A DNA stretch of 64,000 nucleotides from Micromonospora sp. HM5-17 (GCF_003762835.1 NZ_RJWA01000001.1:930001-994000), one strand, 5' to 3'; positions 1-10,347 are shown, counted from the stretch's first letter. Made by a program: numbers and translations. Notes: a model not told the origin generated them from the letters alone.

Positions 1-89
1 TGGAGGTTGTCGCGGCGGGTGGGGACCGATCGGCAGTCGAGCGCCGGGTCGGTCCTGGTGGCGGCGGCCGTACGTGATCGGCATCGCCC

Positions 90-701
90 GTGGATGGCGT
101 CGTCGAGGCCCTCACCGCGCTCTCCGGGTGGCCCGCACTCGTGGTGGTCGGTGGGCTCGCCTTTGGGGAGTCGGCCGCGTTCGTCGGGCTCTTCCTGCCT
201 GGCGAGACCGCGTTGCTGCTCGGCGGCGCGCTCGCGGCGACCGGCAGGGTCAGCCTGCCGGCGATGGTGGTCGTCTCGACGGTCGGCGCCATCGCCGGGG
301 ACAGTGTCGGCTACGAGATCGGCCGGTGGAGTGGTCCGCCGCTGCGCCGCAGCCGGGCCGGGCGGTGGGTGGGCGAGGAGCGCTGGAACCGTGCCGAGCG
401 GTTCGTCGCCCGGCACGGGCCGCTCGCGGTGATGCTGGGCCGGTGGGTTGGGGTACTCCGTACCCTGGTGCCGACCCTGGCCGGGATGAACCGGATGCCG
501 TACCGGCGGTTCCTGCTCTTCAACGCCCTCGGCGGCGCCGCCTGGGCGGCCACCGTCGTGCTGCTCGGCTACCTGGCCGGCGCCTCCTGGCGACGGGTGC
601 AGGCCCACGTCGGCGAGGCCGGCGCCGGCCTCGCCGCCCTGGTGGTCGCCGTCCTGCTGCTCCGGTGGGTGGTGCGCCGCCGCCGGCGTCGGCGTCGCTG
701 A
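90..701 (+). CDS. DedA family membrane protein
   Basis: This 203-aa protein is a polytopic inner-membrane protein of the DedA/SNARE-associated (VTT) family. Known members act as lipid scramblases or flippases (UptA/PopT recycle undecaprenyl phosphate) and support envelope homeostasis. The sequence shows the family's early FxExxxFxGxFxPGE-like segment at residues 24-40, with charged Glu residues inside hydrophobic helices. It also shows the GRWVGVLRTLVPTLAGMNRM region near residues 116-135, matching the conserved R(F)xPxxR...aG core. It ends in a membrane helix and a run of arginines. The start is a GTG that gives the usual DedA length; no strong ribosome binding site is visible. The exact substrate cannot be told from sequence. 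Confidence 0.9.
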   Translation: MDGVVEALTALSGWPALVVVGGLAFGESAAFVGLFLPGETALLLGGALAATGRVSLPAMVVVSTVGAIAGDSVGYEIGRWSGPPLRRSRAGRWVGEERWNRAERFVARHGPLAVMLGRWVGVLRTLVPTLAGMNRMPYRRFLLFNALGGAAWAATVVLLGYLAGASWRRVQAHVGEAGAGLAALVVAVLLLRWVVRRRRRRRR

Positions 702-730
702 CCGCCGGTTCGGCGCGACCGGTTGGTGCG

Positions 731-958
731 TCAGCGGGCGCCGACCGGGACGTTGCTGATGCTCGCCAGCAGCTCCTGCGCCCGCTGGGCCCGGTCGATG
801 TCCTCGCGCTGGATCTGTTCGATGAACTGCCGGATGTCGTCGTGCCCCTCGGCGTCGTTCTTGTACTGCTCGTAGACCTGGCCGCCCTTCAGAGCGTGGT
901 ACTGGATCGACACCAGGTCGTAGACGATGTTGTCGGCGTGGCCGTGCTTCTTGCTCAT
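731..958 (-). CDS. small conserved hydrophilic protein
   Basis: This 75-aa acidic protein has no membrane segment or signal peptide. It starts MSKKHGHADN and is rich in Gln, Asp, Glu and His, with a predicted helical centre (IRQFIEQIQREDIDRAQRAQ). I do not recognise a named function; short proteins of this kind are common in Micromonosporaceae. An in-frame ORF continues 46 codons further upstream, but I chose the internal ATG. It has a clear GGGAGGAG ribosome binding site about six bases before it, and the upstream residues are Arg/Glu/Ala low complexity typical of GC-rich noncoding sequence. It is convergent with the DedA gene, 29 bases away. Confidence 0.7.
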   Translation of the reverse strand: MSKKHGHADNIVYDLVSIQYHALKGGQVYEQYKNDAEGHDDIRQFIEQIQREDIDRAQRAQELLASISNVPVGAR

Positions 959-1205
959 CGCGGTCTCCTCCCTTGGTTCTCGCTCCTCCCGTGGCTCCCA
1001 CCGCCGCCTTCCCCTTTCCGGAGCGCTCGAACCTCGCCCCGCCCCGGCGCCCGAGGCGGCGGCTCGCACCGCCGTCCTTCGGTCGGGGTGCGCCAAAACG
1101 GTCGATACCGGCCAAAGATCAACGCGCCTCGGCTATCGGCGCTGACCGGGGACGACGTCTGACCCGGTGTACGCTGGCCGGGGCCGGCCGGCGAAGGTGA
1201 GAGTC

Positions 1206-1712
1206 ATGCAGAAGCGACCAAGCTGGGACGAATACTTCACGGACCTGGTCGTCCAGGTCGCCCGGCGCGCGACCTGCGACCGCGGCCGGTCCGGCTGTGT
1301 CGTCGTGCGGGACAAGCAGATCCTCTGCACCGGCTACGTCGGGTCGCCCCCCGGCCTCGACCACTGCGACGATGTCGGGCACCTGTTGAAGAATGTCACC
1401 GGCGCCGACGGGATCACCCGGCAGCACTGCGTACGCACGATCCACGCGGAGCAGAACGCGATCGCGCAGGCGGCGCGCCACGGCATCTCGCTCGTCGGCA
1501 GCACCTTCTACTGCTCCATGGAGCCGTGCCGGACCTGCGCCATGCTGATCGTCAGCGTCGGTGCGAGCCGGGTCGTGGCGCGGGCGGCGTACCACGCCGC
1601 CGAGGAGAGCCGGCTCATCCTGGCCGCGGCCAATGTCGCGTTGGAGGTGCTCGACACGAGCCCGGTCCAGTACGCCGGCCAGCTCGTCACCCCGAACGGG
1701 GCGGAGGGCTGA
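1206..1712 (+). CDS. dCMP deaminase family protein
   Basis: This 168-aa zinc-dependent cytidine/deoxycytidylate deaminase probably converts dCMP to dUMP for thymidylate synthesis in the cytoplasm. The catalytic signature is complete: His80-Ala-Glu82 (HAEQNA) supplies one zinc ligand and the proton-shuttling glutamate, and PCRTC (Cys108 and Cys111) supplies the other two ligands. The ComEB-like N-terminal pattern (PSWDEYF...A..RATCDR..VG..) is also present. An in-frame GTG lies 13 codons upstream, but the ATG here follows a GAAGGTGAG ribosome binding site and begins at the family's usual MxxRPSWDEYF. A related nucleoside or RNA deaminase is possible but less likely. Confidence 0.9.
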   Translation: MQKRPSWDEYFTDLVVQVARRATCDRGRSGCVVVRDKQILCTGYVGSPPGLDHCDDVGHLLKNVTGADGITRQHCVRTIHAEQNAIAQAARHGISLVGSTFYCSMEPCRTCAMLIVSVGASRVVARAAYHAAEESRLILAAANVALEVLDTSPVQYAGQLVTPNGAEG

Positions 1713-1961
1713 CCGTACCTCCCGGGCCCGGCCCGCTGCGGGGTCCCGGCGCCGACCGCCACCACCCGTGCCCGGGACCGACCGAGGCCGGATCAGCCCG
1801 ACATCCGTCATCTAGACTCCGCGGATGCACATCACACCGCCGTACGCGCCCGGGTCCGTCGCCGCGGTGTCGCCGCCCGCCGGGACGGGGGCGCGTGGAC
1901 AGGTTCTCGCCACGACGGATCGGCATCAGCCGGACCCGAACGGCCACGGGACGGTGAGCCG

Positions 1962-2315
1962 GTGATTCCCGAGGACTGGATCCCGTACCACCGCGAGGAG
2001 GATGGCGAGCTCGTCGGCTACCTGGTACCCGAGACGGACGGCCTGGTCCGGCCGGCGACCGTCTTCGGCTACCTGCTGGGCCCGCCGACATCGCGGCAGG
2101 ACGCGGAGCAGGTGCTGGACTCGGTCGGCCTGAGCTACCTCGCCGACCGCTGGCTCCTGCGGCTGCCCGACCGCGCCGACCCGATCGCGGTCCGGATCGT
2201 CGAGGCGAGTCCGACCCGGTTGGTGGTGCAGAACGCCGACTTCGGCTACGAGGGCGACATCGGCGCCCGCTTCGTCCTCGACGTACCCGAGACCGGGCGG
2301 CTCAGCCGAGCCTGA
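1962..2315 (+). CDS. conserved hypothetical protein
   Basis: This 117-aa soluble acidic protein begins IPEDWIPYHREEDGELVGYL and has no signal or membrane segment. I recognise no catalytic motif. Proteins with this opening are common in Micromonosporaceae and usually lack a functional name. The GTG start follows GGACGGTGAG, a reasonable ribosome binding site. Codon use matches the local GC-rich bias. The gene is convergent with the xylanase, and a strong hairpin lies between them. Confidence 0.65.
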   Translation: MIPEDWIPYHREEDGELVGYLVPETDGLVRPATVFGYLLGPPTSRQDAEQVLDSVGLSYLADRWLLRLPDRADPIAVRIVEASPTRLVVQNADFGYEGDIGARFVLDVPETGRLSRA

Positions 2316-2391
2316 GGTCGAAACCGGTCCCGACGAGAGCTGACGGGACCGGGTCCCGACGAGAGTCCGAGGTCGAAACCGGACCCGACGA
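2314..2391. repeat. imperfect direct repeat after a stop codon
   Basis: Two copies of a 23-base unit (GAGGTCGAAACCGG followed by t/a and CCCGACGA) lie at 2314-2336 and 2369-2391, 55 bases apart. A partial third copy lies between them. The first copy overlaps the stop codon of the preceding gene. Confidence 0.6.
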
Positions 2392-2392
2392 C

Positions 2393-2432
2393 GGGAGCCG
2401 GTGCGAGGGATCCGTCCCCCGCACCGGCTCCC
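2393..2432. terminator. bidirectional hairpin between convergent genes
   Basis: A perfect 13-bp stem (GGGAGCCGGTGCG, 2393-2405, pairing with 2420-2432) has a 14-nt loop. It sits between the convergent hypothetical gene and the xylanase, so it can serve as an intrinsic terminator on both strands. It has no U-tract, as is usual in actinomycetes. Confidence 0.7.
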
Positions 2433-2445
2433 GGTGTGGGTCGGG

Positions 2446-4071
<1,626 letters not shown>

Positions 4072-4221
4072 TCAACGGCGCCGATCCCGACCAGCCGGGG
4101 TCCGATGTAGACGGCATCCGGGCTGGATCGGCGCTTCCGTGGCTCGCCGCTTCCGCGTAACTGGCTGGTCGGCTCGGATAAGGTCGGCCGGATTCATCAC
4201 GGCTCGCCGATGGGTCTGACC

Positions 4222-4236
4222 GGCGAAAGTTTCCGG
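4222..4236. promoter_or_regulatory. candidate CGAAA-N-TTTCC palindrome
   Basis: CGAAAGTTTCC at 4224-4234 matches the xylanase palindrome CGAAA-N-TTTCG at ten of eleven positions. It lies about 370 bases upstream of the xylanase and 185 bases before the Hsp70-like gene, so it could act on either. Confidence 0.4.
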
Positions 4237-4418
4237 AACTATCGGTCACGTGATGTCTCGAGGCGCGCGCCGAGTGCGGACCGACCCATCCGCCGCCCCG
4301 AAACCGCCGTGCCGCGGTCGCCGTCCCGGTCCCGTGCCCGGCGTCGATCCATGGCTGCCGGGTCCGGTCGGGCCCGGGTTGACCCGGTACGTGGCAAGAA
4401 TGACGTAGGGTGGCGTCC

Positions 4419-7142
4419 GTGGCGGGCGAGGGATTCCGGCTCGGGATCGACTTCGGCACCTCGAACACCGTCGCCATGCTCGCCTTCCCTGACGGGCGGG
4501 TCCGGCCGCTGCTGTTCGACGGGTCCCCGCTGCTGCCGTCGGCGGTACACGCCGACCCGACCGCCGGGCTGCTGACCGGTCGGGACGCCACCCACGCCGC
4601 CCGGACACGGCCGGACTGTTTCGAGCCACATCCGAAGCGCTGCGTCGACGACGGCACGGTGCTGCTGGGTCAGGTCCAGGTGCCGGTGACGGACCTGGTC
4701 GCGGCGGTGCTCCGACGGGTCTCGGCGGAGGCGTCGCGGGTGACCGGCGGTCCGCTGCCGAAGGCGGTGCTGACCTGCCCGGCCGGCTGGGGGCCACGAC
4801 GGCGACGGGTCCTGGAGGCCGCCGCCCGGGCCGTCTTCGCCGACGTGGTGCTGGTGACCGAGCCGGTGGCCGCCGCGACCTACTTCGTCGCCGTCGCCGG
4901 CCGCCGGGTGCGGTCCGGGTCCTGCCTGATGGTGTACGACCTGGGCGCCGGGACGTTCGACGCCTCCGTGGTACGCCGTACGGCACGCGGATTCGAGATC
5001 CTCGCCGTCCGCGGCCTGCGCGACGTCGGGGGCCTCGACGTCGACGCGGCGATCGTCGACGCGCTCGGCGCCACCTACCGTGCCCGGGACGAGGCCCGCT
5101 GGACGCGTCTCGTCGAGCCGCAGGACCGGGCCGACCGGCGGGCATCCCGGGCGTTGTGGGACGACGTCCGCGCCGGCAAGGAGCTGCTCTCCCGGGCTGC
5201 CCACACCACCGTCCACGTGCCACTCTTCGACGACGAGGCGCCGTTGGGGCGCGAACACCTGGAGCGGCTGGCGCGACCGATCCTGGACCGCACGGTGGCG
5301 GCGAGCCGGCAGGTGCTCGCCGACGCGGGCGTCGAGGCCAAGGAGCTTGCCGGACTGTTCCTGGTTGGAGGAGCGAGCCGGATGCCGCTCGCCGCGGCCC
5401 TGCTACACCAGCGGCTCCGGGTCGCGCCGACCGTGGTCGAGCAGCCGGAGCTGGTCGTCGCCGAAGGCGCGCTGTACGCCGAGACCGCGCTTCACCGCGA
5501 GGGCGGCGAGGGCACGCGGCGTGCCGACGCGGACGCCGAGGGCGCGCGGCGCACCGACGCGGCACCGCCAGCCGGCGGTTCGCCGCGTCCCGCGGTCGCC
5601 GGGCCGGTCGGCGGTGCGCCGGGCCCCGCCGTCGCCACCACCGCCGGGTCGGCGCGGTCCGGCATCCGGGCCGACGACCCGCCGAGCCCGATCGCGGCTG
5701 ACCTCACCACCCGACCGGGGTCTCGCCGGCTGACCAGCGTCGCACTGGTGACGGCGGTGGTGCTCGGGGCGTTGGCGGCGGTCGGCGGCGATCAGCTGGT
5801 ACGTTCGGCCACCCCGGACGCGTTTCCGGCCGTACCCGAGCCGCTGCGTGCCGACTGCCGCGACGACGAGTCGGCCATGCGGGGCGCCACCCGGACGCTG
5901 CGGTGCCGCGACGCGCGGGGACGGCCGGCGTCGGTCGGACTCTTCGCCGACCGTGCCGCCGTCGAGTCCGCGTACGAGCAGGCGGTCCGCGAGGCCGGGG
6001 TCACCCGCGGAGAGGGCGACTGCGCCACGGACCCGGTCGGGGAGCACCGGTACCCGGCGACGGGCCCGGCCGCTGGTCGGGTCCTCTGCGTCACCGACGG
6101 AACCGGGACGACCCGCCTCGTCTGGACCGACGACCGGACCCACACCCTGACCCGCATCGAGGCGTCCGGCCCCGACGCCGGGCGGGCGCTGCGCGAGTCG
6201 TGGTTCGCCTGGACCGCCGCGCCGGCGTTCCCCACCGCCGAGGAGCGGTCGTTGGTCGACCTGCTGGGCGCCACCGACTGTCGGCGGGTGGGAATCGCCG
6301 AGCTGGACGACTTTCCCGGTGCGGTCGCCGGGGTGTCCTGCAAGCCGCAGGGCGTCGGGGCCCGGACGGTGTCGTACTACCGGTTCGGGGCCCTGGCCGA
6401 CCTTCAGGCGGCGATGGACGCCCACGCCGCGGCGGCCGAGGCGCCCACCGGCGTCGTCTGCGACGACGACACGCCCGGATTCCTCGGCTCCCGCCGCTAC
6501 GACCTGCGCAGCGTCGAGGTGGGCGTGGTGCTGTGCCGTCCCGGCGAGCAGAGCACCCTGGTGATGGAGTGGAGTGCCGAAGCCCTGTTGGTGGCCGGTC
6601 GGGCCGTCGGCACCGACGCCGCCGGGCTGTCCGCCTGGTGGCGTGTCTACTCCGGCCCGCCGATCGCGCAGACCGTCAGGGCGATCAACGCGGGATCCAC
6701 ACCGCCGTTCCCGACCGCCGAGGAGGCCGCGCTCCTCGAGCACATCCCGCAGCGGTCCCGGGTGAACTGTCTCCGCCCGTCCGCCGAGCAGGTGTGGCGG
6801 AACGTCGGCTCGGAGCCGGTGGTCGCCGTCGGATGCGGTCCCACCAGCGGCGCCCGGGTCGTCTTCTACTACCAGTTCCCGGATGCCGCGGCGATGCGGC
6901 GCAGCTACGGCACCCACCCGGCGAGCGACAAGAAGTGCACGGCGCTGCCCCGGCCGTTCCGCGGCGAAGCCCCGTACCGGCGTGGCCGGATGTCGGGCTG
7001 GCTGCGCTGCGGGACGGACGACGCCGGTAACCGGTGGCTGGAGTGGACCACCGACCAGGTGGCCATCCGGGCGTTCGCCTTCCAGGGCGGCGATCCGGCC
7101 GCGATGATCGACTGGTGGCGGCACGACGCCGGACCCGTCTGA
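4419..7142 (+). CDS. membrane-anchored Hsp70-like ATPase with 3-repeat Cys-rich ectodomain
   Basis: This is a protein of about 907 aa. Its N-terminal 350 residues form an Hsp70/actin-type nucleotide-binding domain: phosphate loop 1 (GIDFGTSNT, about residue 10), phosphate loop 2 (VYDLGAGTFD, about 173) and the adenosine motif (FLVGGASRMP, about 315). No Hsp70 substrate-binding domain follows. Instead there is a Pro/Ala-rich linker, one membrane helix (about 438-457, LTSVALVTAVVLGALAAVGG), and roughly 450 extracytoplasmic residues. Those residues form three repeats, each opening FP-x-x-E and carrying four cysteines and terminal Trp residues. The ATPase side should face the cytoplasm. A GTG at 4410 is also in frame but overlaps the -10-like TAGGGT (4406-4411), so GTG 4419, seven bases after it, is the likelier leaderless start. 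A paralogue lies at 20897-22939. The function is unknown; signal transduction across the membrane is inference. Confidence 0.85.
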   Translation: MAGEGFRLGIDFGTSNTVAMLAFPDGRVRPLLFDGSPLLPSAVHADPTAGLLTGRDATHAARTRPDCFEPHPKRCVDDGTVLLGQVQVPVTDLVAAVLRRVSAEASRVTGGPLPKAVLTCPAGWGPRRRRVLEAAARAVFADVVLVTEPVAAATYFVAVAGRRVRSGSCLMVYDLGAGTFDASVVRRTARGFEILAVRGLRDVGGLDVDAAIVDALGATYRARDEARWTRLVEPQDRADRRASRALWDDVRAGKELLSRAAHTTVHVPLFDDEAPLGREHLERLARPILDRTVAASRQVLADAGVEAKELAGLFLVGGASRMPLAAALLHQRLRVAPTVVEQPELVVAEGALYAETALHREGGEGTRRADADAEGARRTDAAPPAGGSPRPAVAGPVGGAPGPAVATTAGSARSGIRADDPPSPIAADLTTRPGSRRLTSVALVTAVVLGALAAVGGDQLVRSATPDAFPAVPEPLRADCRDDESAMRGATRTLRCRDARGRPASVGLFADRAAVESAYEQAVREAGVTRGEGDCATDPVGEHRYPATGPAAGRVLCVTDGTGTTRLVWTDDRTHTLTRIEASGPDAGRALRESWFAWTAAPAFPTAEERSLVDLLGATDCRRVGIAELDDFPGAVAGVSCKPQGVGARTVSYYRFGALADLQAAMDAHAAAAEAPTGVVCDDDTPGFLGSRRYDLRSVEVGVVLCRPGEQSTLVMEWSAEALLVAGRAVGTDAAGLSAWWRVYSGPPIAQTVRAINAGSTPPFPTAEEAALLEHIPQRSRVNCLRPSAEQVWRNVGSEPVVAVGCGPTSGARVVFYYQFPDAAAMRRSYGTHPASDKKCTALPRPFRGEAPYRRGRMSGWLRCGTDDAGNRWLEWTTDQVAIRAFAFQGGDPAAMIDWWRHDAGPV

Positions 7143-7195
7143 CCCGGACCGTACGTCGGGGTGACGCGGGCTGGCCGGTTAGCCAACCTGGACCG

Positions 7196-7238
7196 GGTGG
7201 CGCCGTCGTGGTGGGGCGGCGGCGGGCGGGGCGCCACC
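7196..7238 (+). terminator. candidate terminator after Hsp70-like gene
   Basis: GGTGGCGCC (7196-7204) pairs perfectly with GGCGCCACC (7230-7238) around a 25-nt G-rich loop. It lies 54 bases after the stop, between convergent genes. Confidence 0.4.
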
Positions 7239-7254
7239 GAGGCGGCCCCGGGGA

Positions 7255-7725
7255 TCAGCCCAGAACCGAACCGCTGATGCTGACGGTGCCGGTCCCCGTG
7301 CTGCGTCCGTTGGTCCTGGTCAGCACCTGGCCGTTGAACATGCCCACGAGTTCCACGTTGCCCCGGCGGTACTCGATTGTCAGGCTCCACTCGTGGGTCC
7401 GGCCGTCGGCCGGTACGTCCACCGACTGGCGCCACGGCAGGCGTACCGGCCCGCCCTCGGTGGCCCGACCGTCCAACACGTACGTGAACTTGTCGATCGT
7501 GGCCTTCCCGGTCGCCGTCAGCACGAGGATGTGCGGCTGCCGGGCGGCCTCCGTCGAGGTCGCGTCCACGGCCGCGCTGGCGGTGGCGGTCGCGCTCGCC
7601 GGCGGTACGGCGGCCGACGGGTCGGCTCCGGGAGGAGAGTCATCGGCACCGCAGCCGGCGAGGAGCGCGACGAGCACGACCAGACCTGCCGTCAGCGGGC
7701 GCGCGGCGGGCAGCATGTCTGCCAC
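7255..7725 (-). CDS. putative lipoprotein
   Basis: This 156-aa exported protein has a lipobox (LVALLAGC, with Cys at about residue 25), so it should be lipid-anchored on the outer face of the membrane. A low-complexity Ala/Pro/Thr stretch follows. The C-terminal domain of about 90 residues is beta-rich (HILVLTATGKATIDKFTYVLDG...WSLTIEYRRGNVELVGMF). It resembles the MmpS-like immunoglobulin-type domains found in actinomycete lipoproteins; this is a fold-level guess. The start is GTG at 7725 or ATG at 7716, and neither has a strong ribosome binding site. It lies directly downstream of the CPBP protease gene on the same strand (1-2 bases apart), so the two are probably co-transcribed. Confidence 0.75.
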   Translation of the reverse strand: MADMLPAARPLTAGLVVLVALLAGCGADDSPPGADPSAAVPPASATATASAAVDATSTEAARQPHILVLTATGKATIDKFTYVLDGRATEGGPVRLPWRQSVDVPADGRTHEWSLTIEYRRGNVELVGMFNGQVLTRTNGRSTGTGTVSISGSVLG

Positions 7726-7726
7726 A

Positions 7727-8632
7727 TTAGTCCACCATCGGTGATGGTGAAACGATTCGCTTCGGCCCGTCCGCCGCCGGTTTGTCCGCTCCCGGCCCGG
7801 CCGGGCCGGCGTCCGGGACCGACCGGAGACGGCCGCTGAGCAGGATCCAGGCGCAGATCGCGCCGAGCGGGATCAACGCCACCAGATCGACGACCGACGG
7901 ATCCAGACCGGCCCCCTCCACCAGCAGCGGAGCGGAGAGCCCGCTGATGATCATGTTGTTGCCGGCGTGGGCGACGCAGGGCACCCAGATACTCCCGGAC
8001 CGCAGGAACAACCAGGCCAGGATGACCGACTGCGCCACCATCAGCAGCGTCCAGGTGCCGATCCCGGCCAGCGGGTTGCCGTAGCTCGAGTAGTCGGTCA
8101 GGACGAGCGGGTAGTGCCAGACGGACCAGATGACTCCGGTGACCAGCGCGGCGCGGAGCGGGCCGCCGCCCACCCGTCGTTGCAGATAGGCCCGCCAGCC
8201 GAACTCCTCGCCCCAGAACACGGGCGCCAGCAGCAGGGGCGCCGCGAGCGCCAGCAGCAGCGCGGCGGGCTCGGCCGGTCCCGTGCCCGGGAGAGCCTGG
8301 CGCAGCCGCGTGAGGTCGAGGTGGTACAGCCCGAACCCGGCGGCCAGGCCGACGGTCGCGGCGAGTACCAGCACCGGACCGGCCCAGGCCAGCAGGTAGT
8401 GGCGGGCCGCCGCGCGCAGTCGCGGCCGGATGCCGGAGTCGCCGAAGCCCTCCCGGGTGACCCACCGCCGTACCACCAGCGCCGCGATGGCCGGCGAGAA
8501 CGCTATCGGGACCTGCACCAGCGGGTTGACCAGCGACATACCGGGCACGATTCGCGCGACGGCAATGGTTCCCCAGGCCAGACCGAAGGAGATGAGCAGG
8601 AACGCGAGTACGCCTCTGGCGGCTGGTTTCAT
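7727..8632 (-). CDS. CPBP family intramembrane glutamic endopeptidase
   Basis: This 301-aa polytopic membrane protein belongs to the CPBP/Abi family, related to the CAAX protease Rce1. The family signature is visible: EEFGWRAYL with paired Glu142-Glu143, a second motif WSVWHYPL with the catalytic His, and HAGNN near the C-terminus. Members are linked to prenyl-protein processing, bacteriocin self-immunity and regulated proteolysis; which one applies here is unknown. The ATG has a good AGGAGAAG ribosome binding site; the longer in-frame ORF upstream does not. It is divergent from the histidine kinase gene and abuts the lipoprotein gene. Confidence 0.88.
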   Translation of the reverse strand: MKPAARGVLAFLLISFGLAWGTIAVARIVPGMSLVNPLVQVPIAFSPAIAALVVRRWVTREGFGDSGIRPRLRAAARHYLLAWAGPVLVLAATVGLAAGFGLYHLDLTRLRQALPGTGPAEPAALLLALAAPLLLAPVFWGEEFGWRAYLQRRVGGGPLRAALVTGVIWSVWHYPLVLTDYSSYGNPLAGIGTWTLLMVAQSVILAWLFLRSGSIWVPCVAHAGNNMIISGLSAPLLVEGAGLDPSVVDLVALIPLGAICAWILLSGRLRSVPDAGPAGPGADKPAADGPKRIVSPSPMVD

Positions 8633-8891
8633 GATCGGGTCTTCTCCTGACTGGGTAGCCGCCGATTCCCCGGCCCGGAACGGCCCGATCCACGTGGTCA
8701 CAGTGCCTGCTCCGAGTACGGGCAACGGGCCCGAACTCCGGGGAATTCGGCAGCCCCGCGGGCGCGGTCGGCCGCGGGGCGGTGGGTAGCGGTGGGTGCG
8801 GTTGGTTGCCGTGTCTCGACGGTGGGCGCCGCCCCCGGTGAGGCAACCACCTCCGATGGGCGGCCGTCACTACGACCAGGTAGCGGACCGG

Positions 8892-8911
8892 GGGTATGGC
8901 CAGGCATACCC
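8892..8911. promoter_or_regulatory. operator, GGGTATG-N6-CATACCC, upstream of histidine kinase
   Basis: This is a perfect 7-bp inverted repeat with a six-base spacer (GCCAGG). The same element, in reverse-complement orientation, lies at 11151-11170 before the lipoprotein/ABC operon. The centre is 66.5 bases from the GTG at 8968, exactly the distance of the second copy from GTG 11227. It is the natural candidate for the binding site of the response regulator encoded between the two copies. Confidence 0.75.
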
Positions 8912-8967
8912 GCTGGTTATCGTCAGCCCTATCGGACGGGCCCAGCCGGGCGGCTATCGTGGCCAGG

Positions 8968-10347
8968 GTGCGTAGGGGCAGGCCACGGACGGCGCTGGAG
9001 GCGCTTTCCCTGCGCTGGCTGCCGGTCTCCGGCTGGCCGTGGCGGTCGGCCGGATACCTGCTCACCACCCTGCCGATGGCGGTGCCCCCGTTCGTGGTGC
9101 TCGCGATCCCCTGGCTGGTGCTGCTGGCCCGGCTGGCGGCCGGCAACTACCAGCCCGGCGGCATCGTGGTGCTGGTCCTGCTCGGAGTCGCGATGACCGC
9201 GGCGTTCGGGCCGTTGGTGGCGCCGCCGCTGGCCCGGCTGGAGCGGCTCCGCCTGCGCCTGGTCGACACCCGCCCGACCGGTACCGATGATCAGGACCCG
9301 ACCTGGCCGGGCGTCGGGTTTCCCCGGCCCGGATCCGAGCCCAACCGGCCGCTGTCCCGGCTGCGGGTCCGCTACACGAGTCCGGCCACCTGGCGCGAGG
9401 TCGCCTACGCCTGGCTGCTGGGCACCGTGGCACCCGCCCTGACGCTGGCCGTGCTGCTCGTCGTACTCATGCTCGCCACCTTCCTCGCCAGCCCGTTCCT
9501 CATCCTGGCGCAGCCGCCGGGCGGTGCGCCGGTCGCGCTGGGCTTCGGCAGCGCGGAGACCGTGGCGGAGGCCGTGCCGTACGCGATCGCCGGCATCCTG
9601 GCGCTCCCGCTGATCCCCTACCTGCTGACGCTGGCGGCCGGCGGGCACGCGGCGGTGGCGCGGGCCCTGCTCTCCGGTGACCAGACCGAGCGGTTACGCG
9701 CCGAGCTGGTCGAGGTGGCACAGTCCCGCCTACGGCTGGCGGACGCCTTCGAGGCCGAGCGGCGCCGGATCGAGCGCGACCTGCACGACGGTGCCCAGCA
9801 GAAGCTGGTCAGCCTCACCCTGCACCTGGGGCTCGCACGCCTCGACCTGCCACCCGACTCGCCCGCCGCGGTGAGCGTCGCCACCGCCCACGAGCAGGCC
9901 AAGCAGCTCATGAATGAGCTGCGCCAGCTCATTCACGGCATCCGGCCGCAGATCCTGACCGACCTCGGCCTGCCCGCCGCGCTCGGTGAACTCGCCGACC
10001 AGTCCCCGGTCCCGGTGACCGTCGACGCCGACCTGTCCGGCCGACTGCCCAGCCAGCTGGAACACACCGCGTACTTCGTGGCCGCCGAGGCGCTGACCAA
10101 CGTCGCCAAACACAGCGGCGCCACCAGCGCGACGGTGACGGTACGGCAACGCGGTACCGTGCTCTCCCTCGAGATCGCCGACAACGGCCGCGGCGGCGCC
10201 GACCCGAGCCGGGGCAGCGGCCTGACCGGTCTGGCCGACCGGGTGGCCGTGGCCGGCGGCCGACTGCTGCTGTCCAGCCCGGACGGCGGCCCGACAGTCC
10301 TGCGCGTGGAGCTACCGTGCCATCGCAACCAGCCATCATCCGAGTAG
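8968..10347 (+). CDS. sensor histidine kinase, NarL/DesK type
   Basis: This 459-aa membrane kinase probably autophosphorylates and passes phosphate to the adjacent response regulator. It has four hydrophobic segments: two near residues 22-70 and two near 140-235. The HisKA_3 dimerisation helix follows, with His273 in ERDLHDGAQQKLVSL. The HATPase domain has NVAKHSGAT (N box), DNGRGG (G1) and GSGLTGLADRV (G2). An ATG at 8896 is in frame but lies inside the operator. GTG 8968 sits seven bases after TATCGT (8955-8960), a -10-like hexamer, so I favour a leaderless start there; GTG 8959 is another option. The end overlaps the regulator gene by 31 bases, which suggests translational coupling. The signal is unknown. 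Confidence 0.9.
   Translation: MRRGRPRTALEALSLRWLPVSGWPWRSAGYLLTTLPMAVPPFVVLAIPWLVLLARLAAGNYQPGGIVVLVLLGVAMTAAFGPLVAPPLARLERLRLRLVDTRPTGTDDQDPTWPGVGFPRPGSEPNRPLSRLRVRYTSPATWREVAYAWLLGTVAPALTLAVLLVVLMLATFLASPFLILAQPPGGAPVALGFGSAETVAEAVPYAIAGILALPLIPYLLTLAAGGHAAVARALLSGDQTERLRAELVEVAQSRLRLADAFEAERRRIERDLHDGAQQKLVSLTLHLGLARLDLPPDSPAAVSVATAHEQAKQLMNELRQLIHGIRPQILTDLGLPAALGELADQSPVPVTVDADLSGRLPSQLEHTAYFVAAEALTNVAKHSGATSATVTVRQRGTVLSLEIADNGRGGADPSRGSGLTGLADRVAVAGGRLLLSSPDGGPTVLRVELPCHRNQPSSE

Noticed and set aside
5403-7124. Long minus-strand ORF opposite the TM-Hsp70 ectodomain.
   Set aside because: It has Arg/Gly/Val-rich composition without motifs, while the plus strand has a consistent three-repeat pattern.
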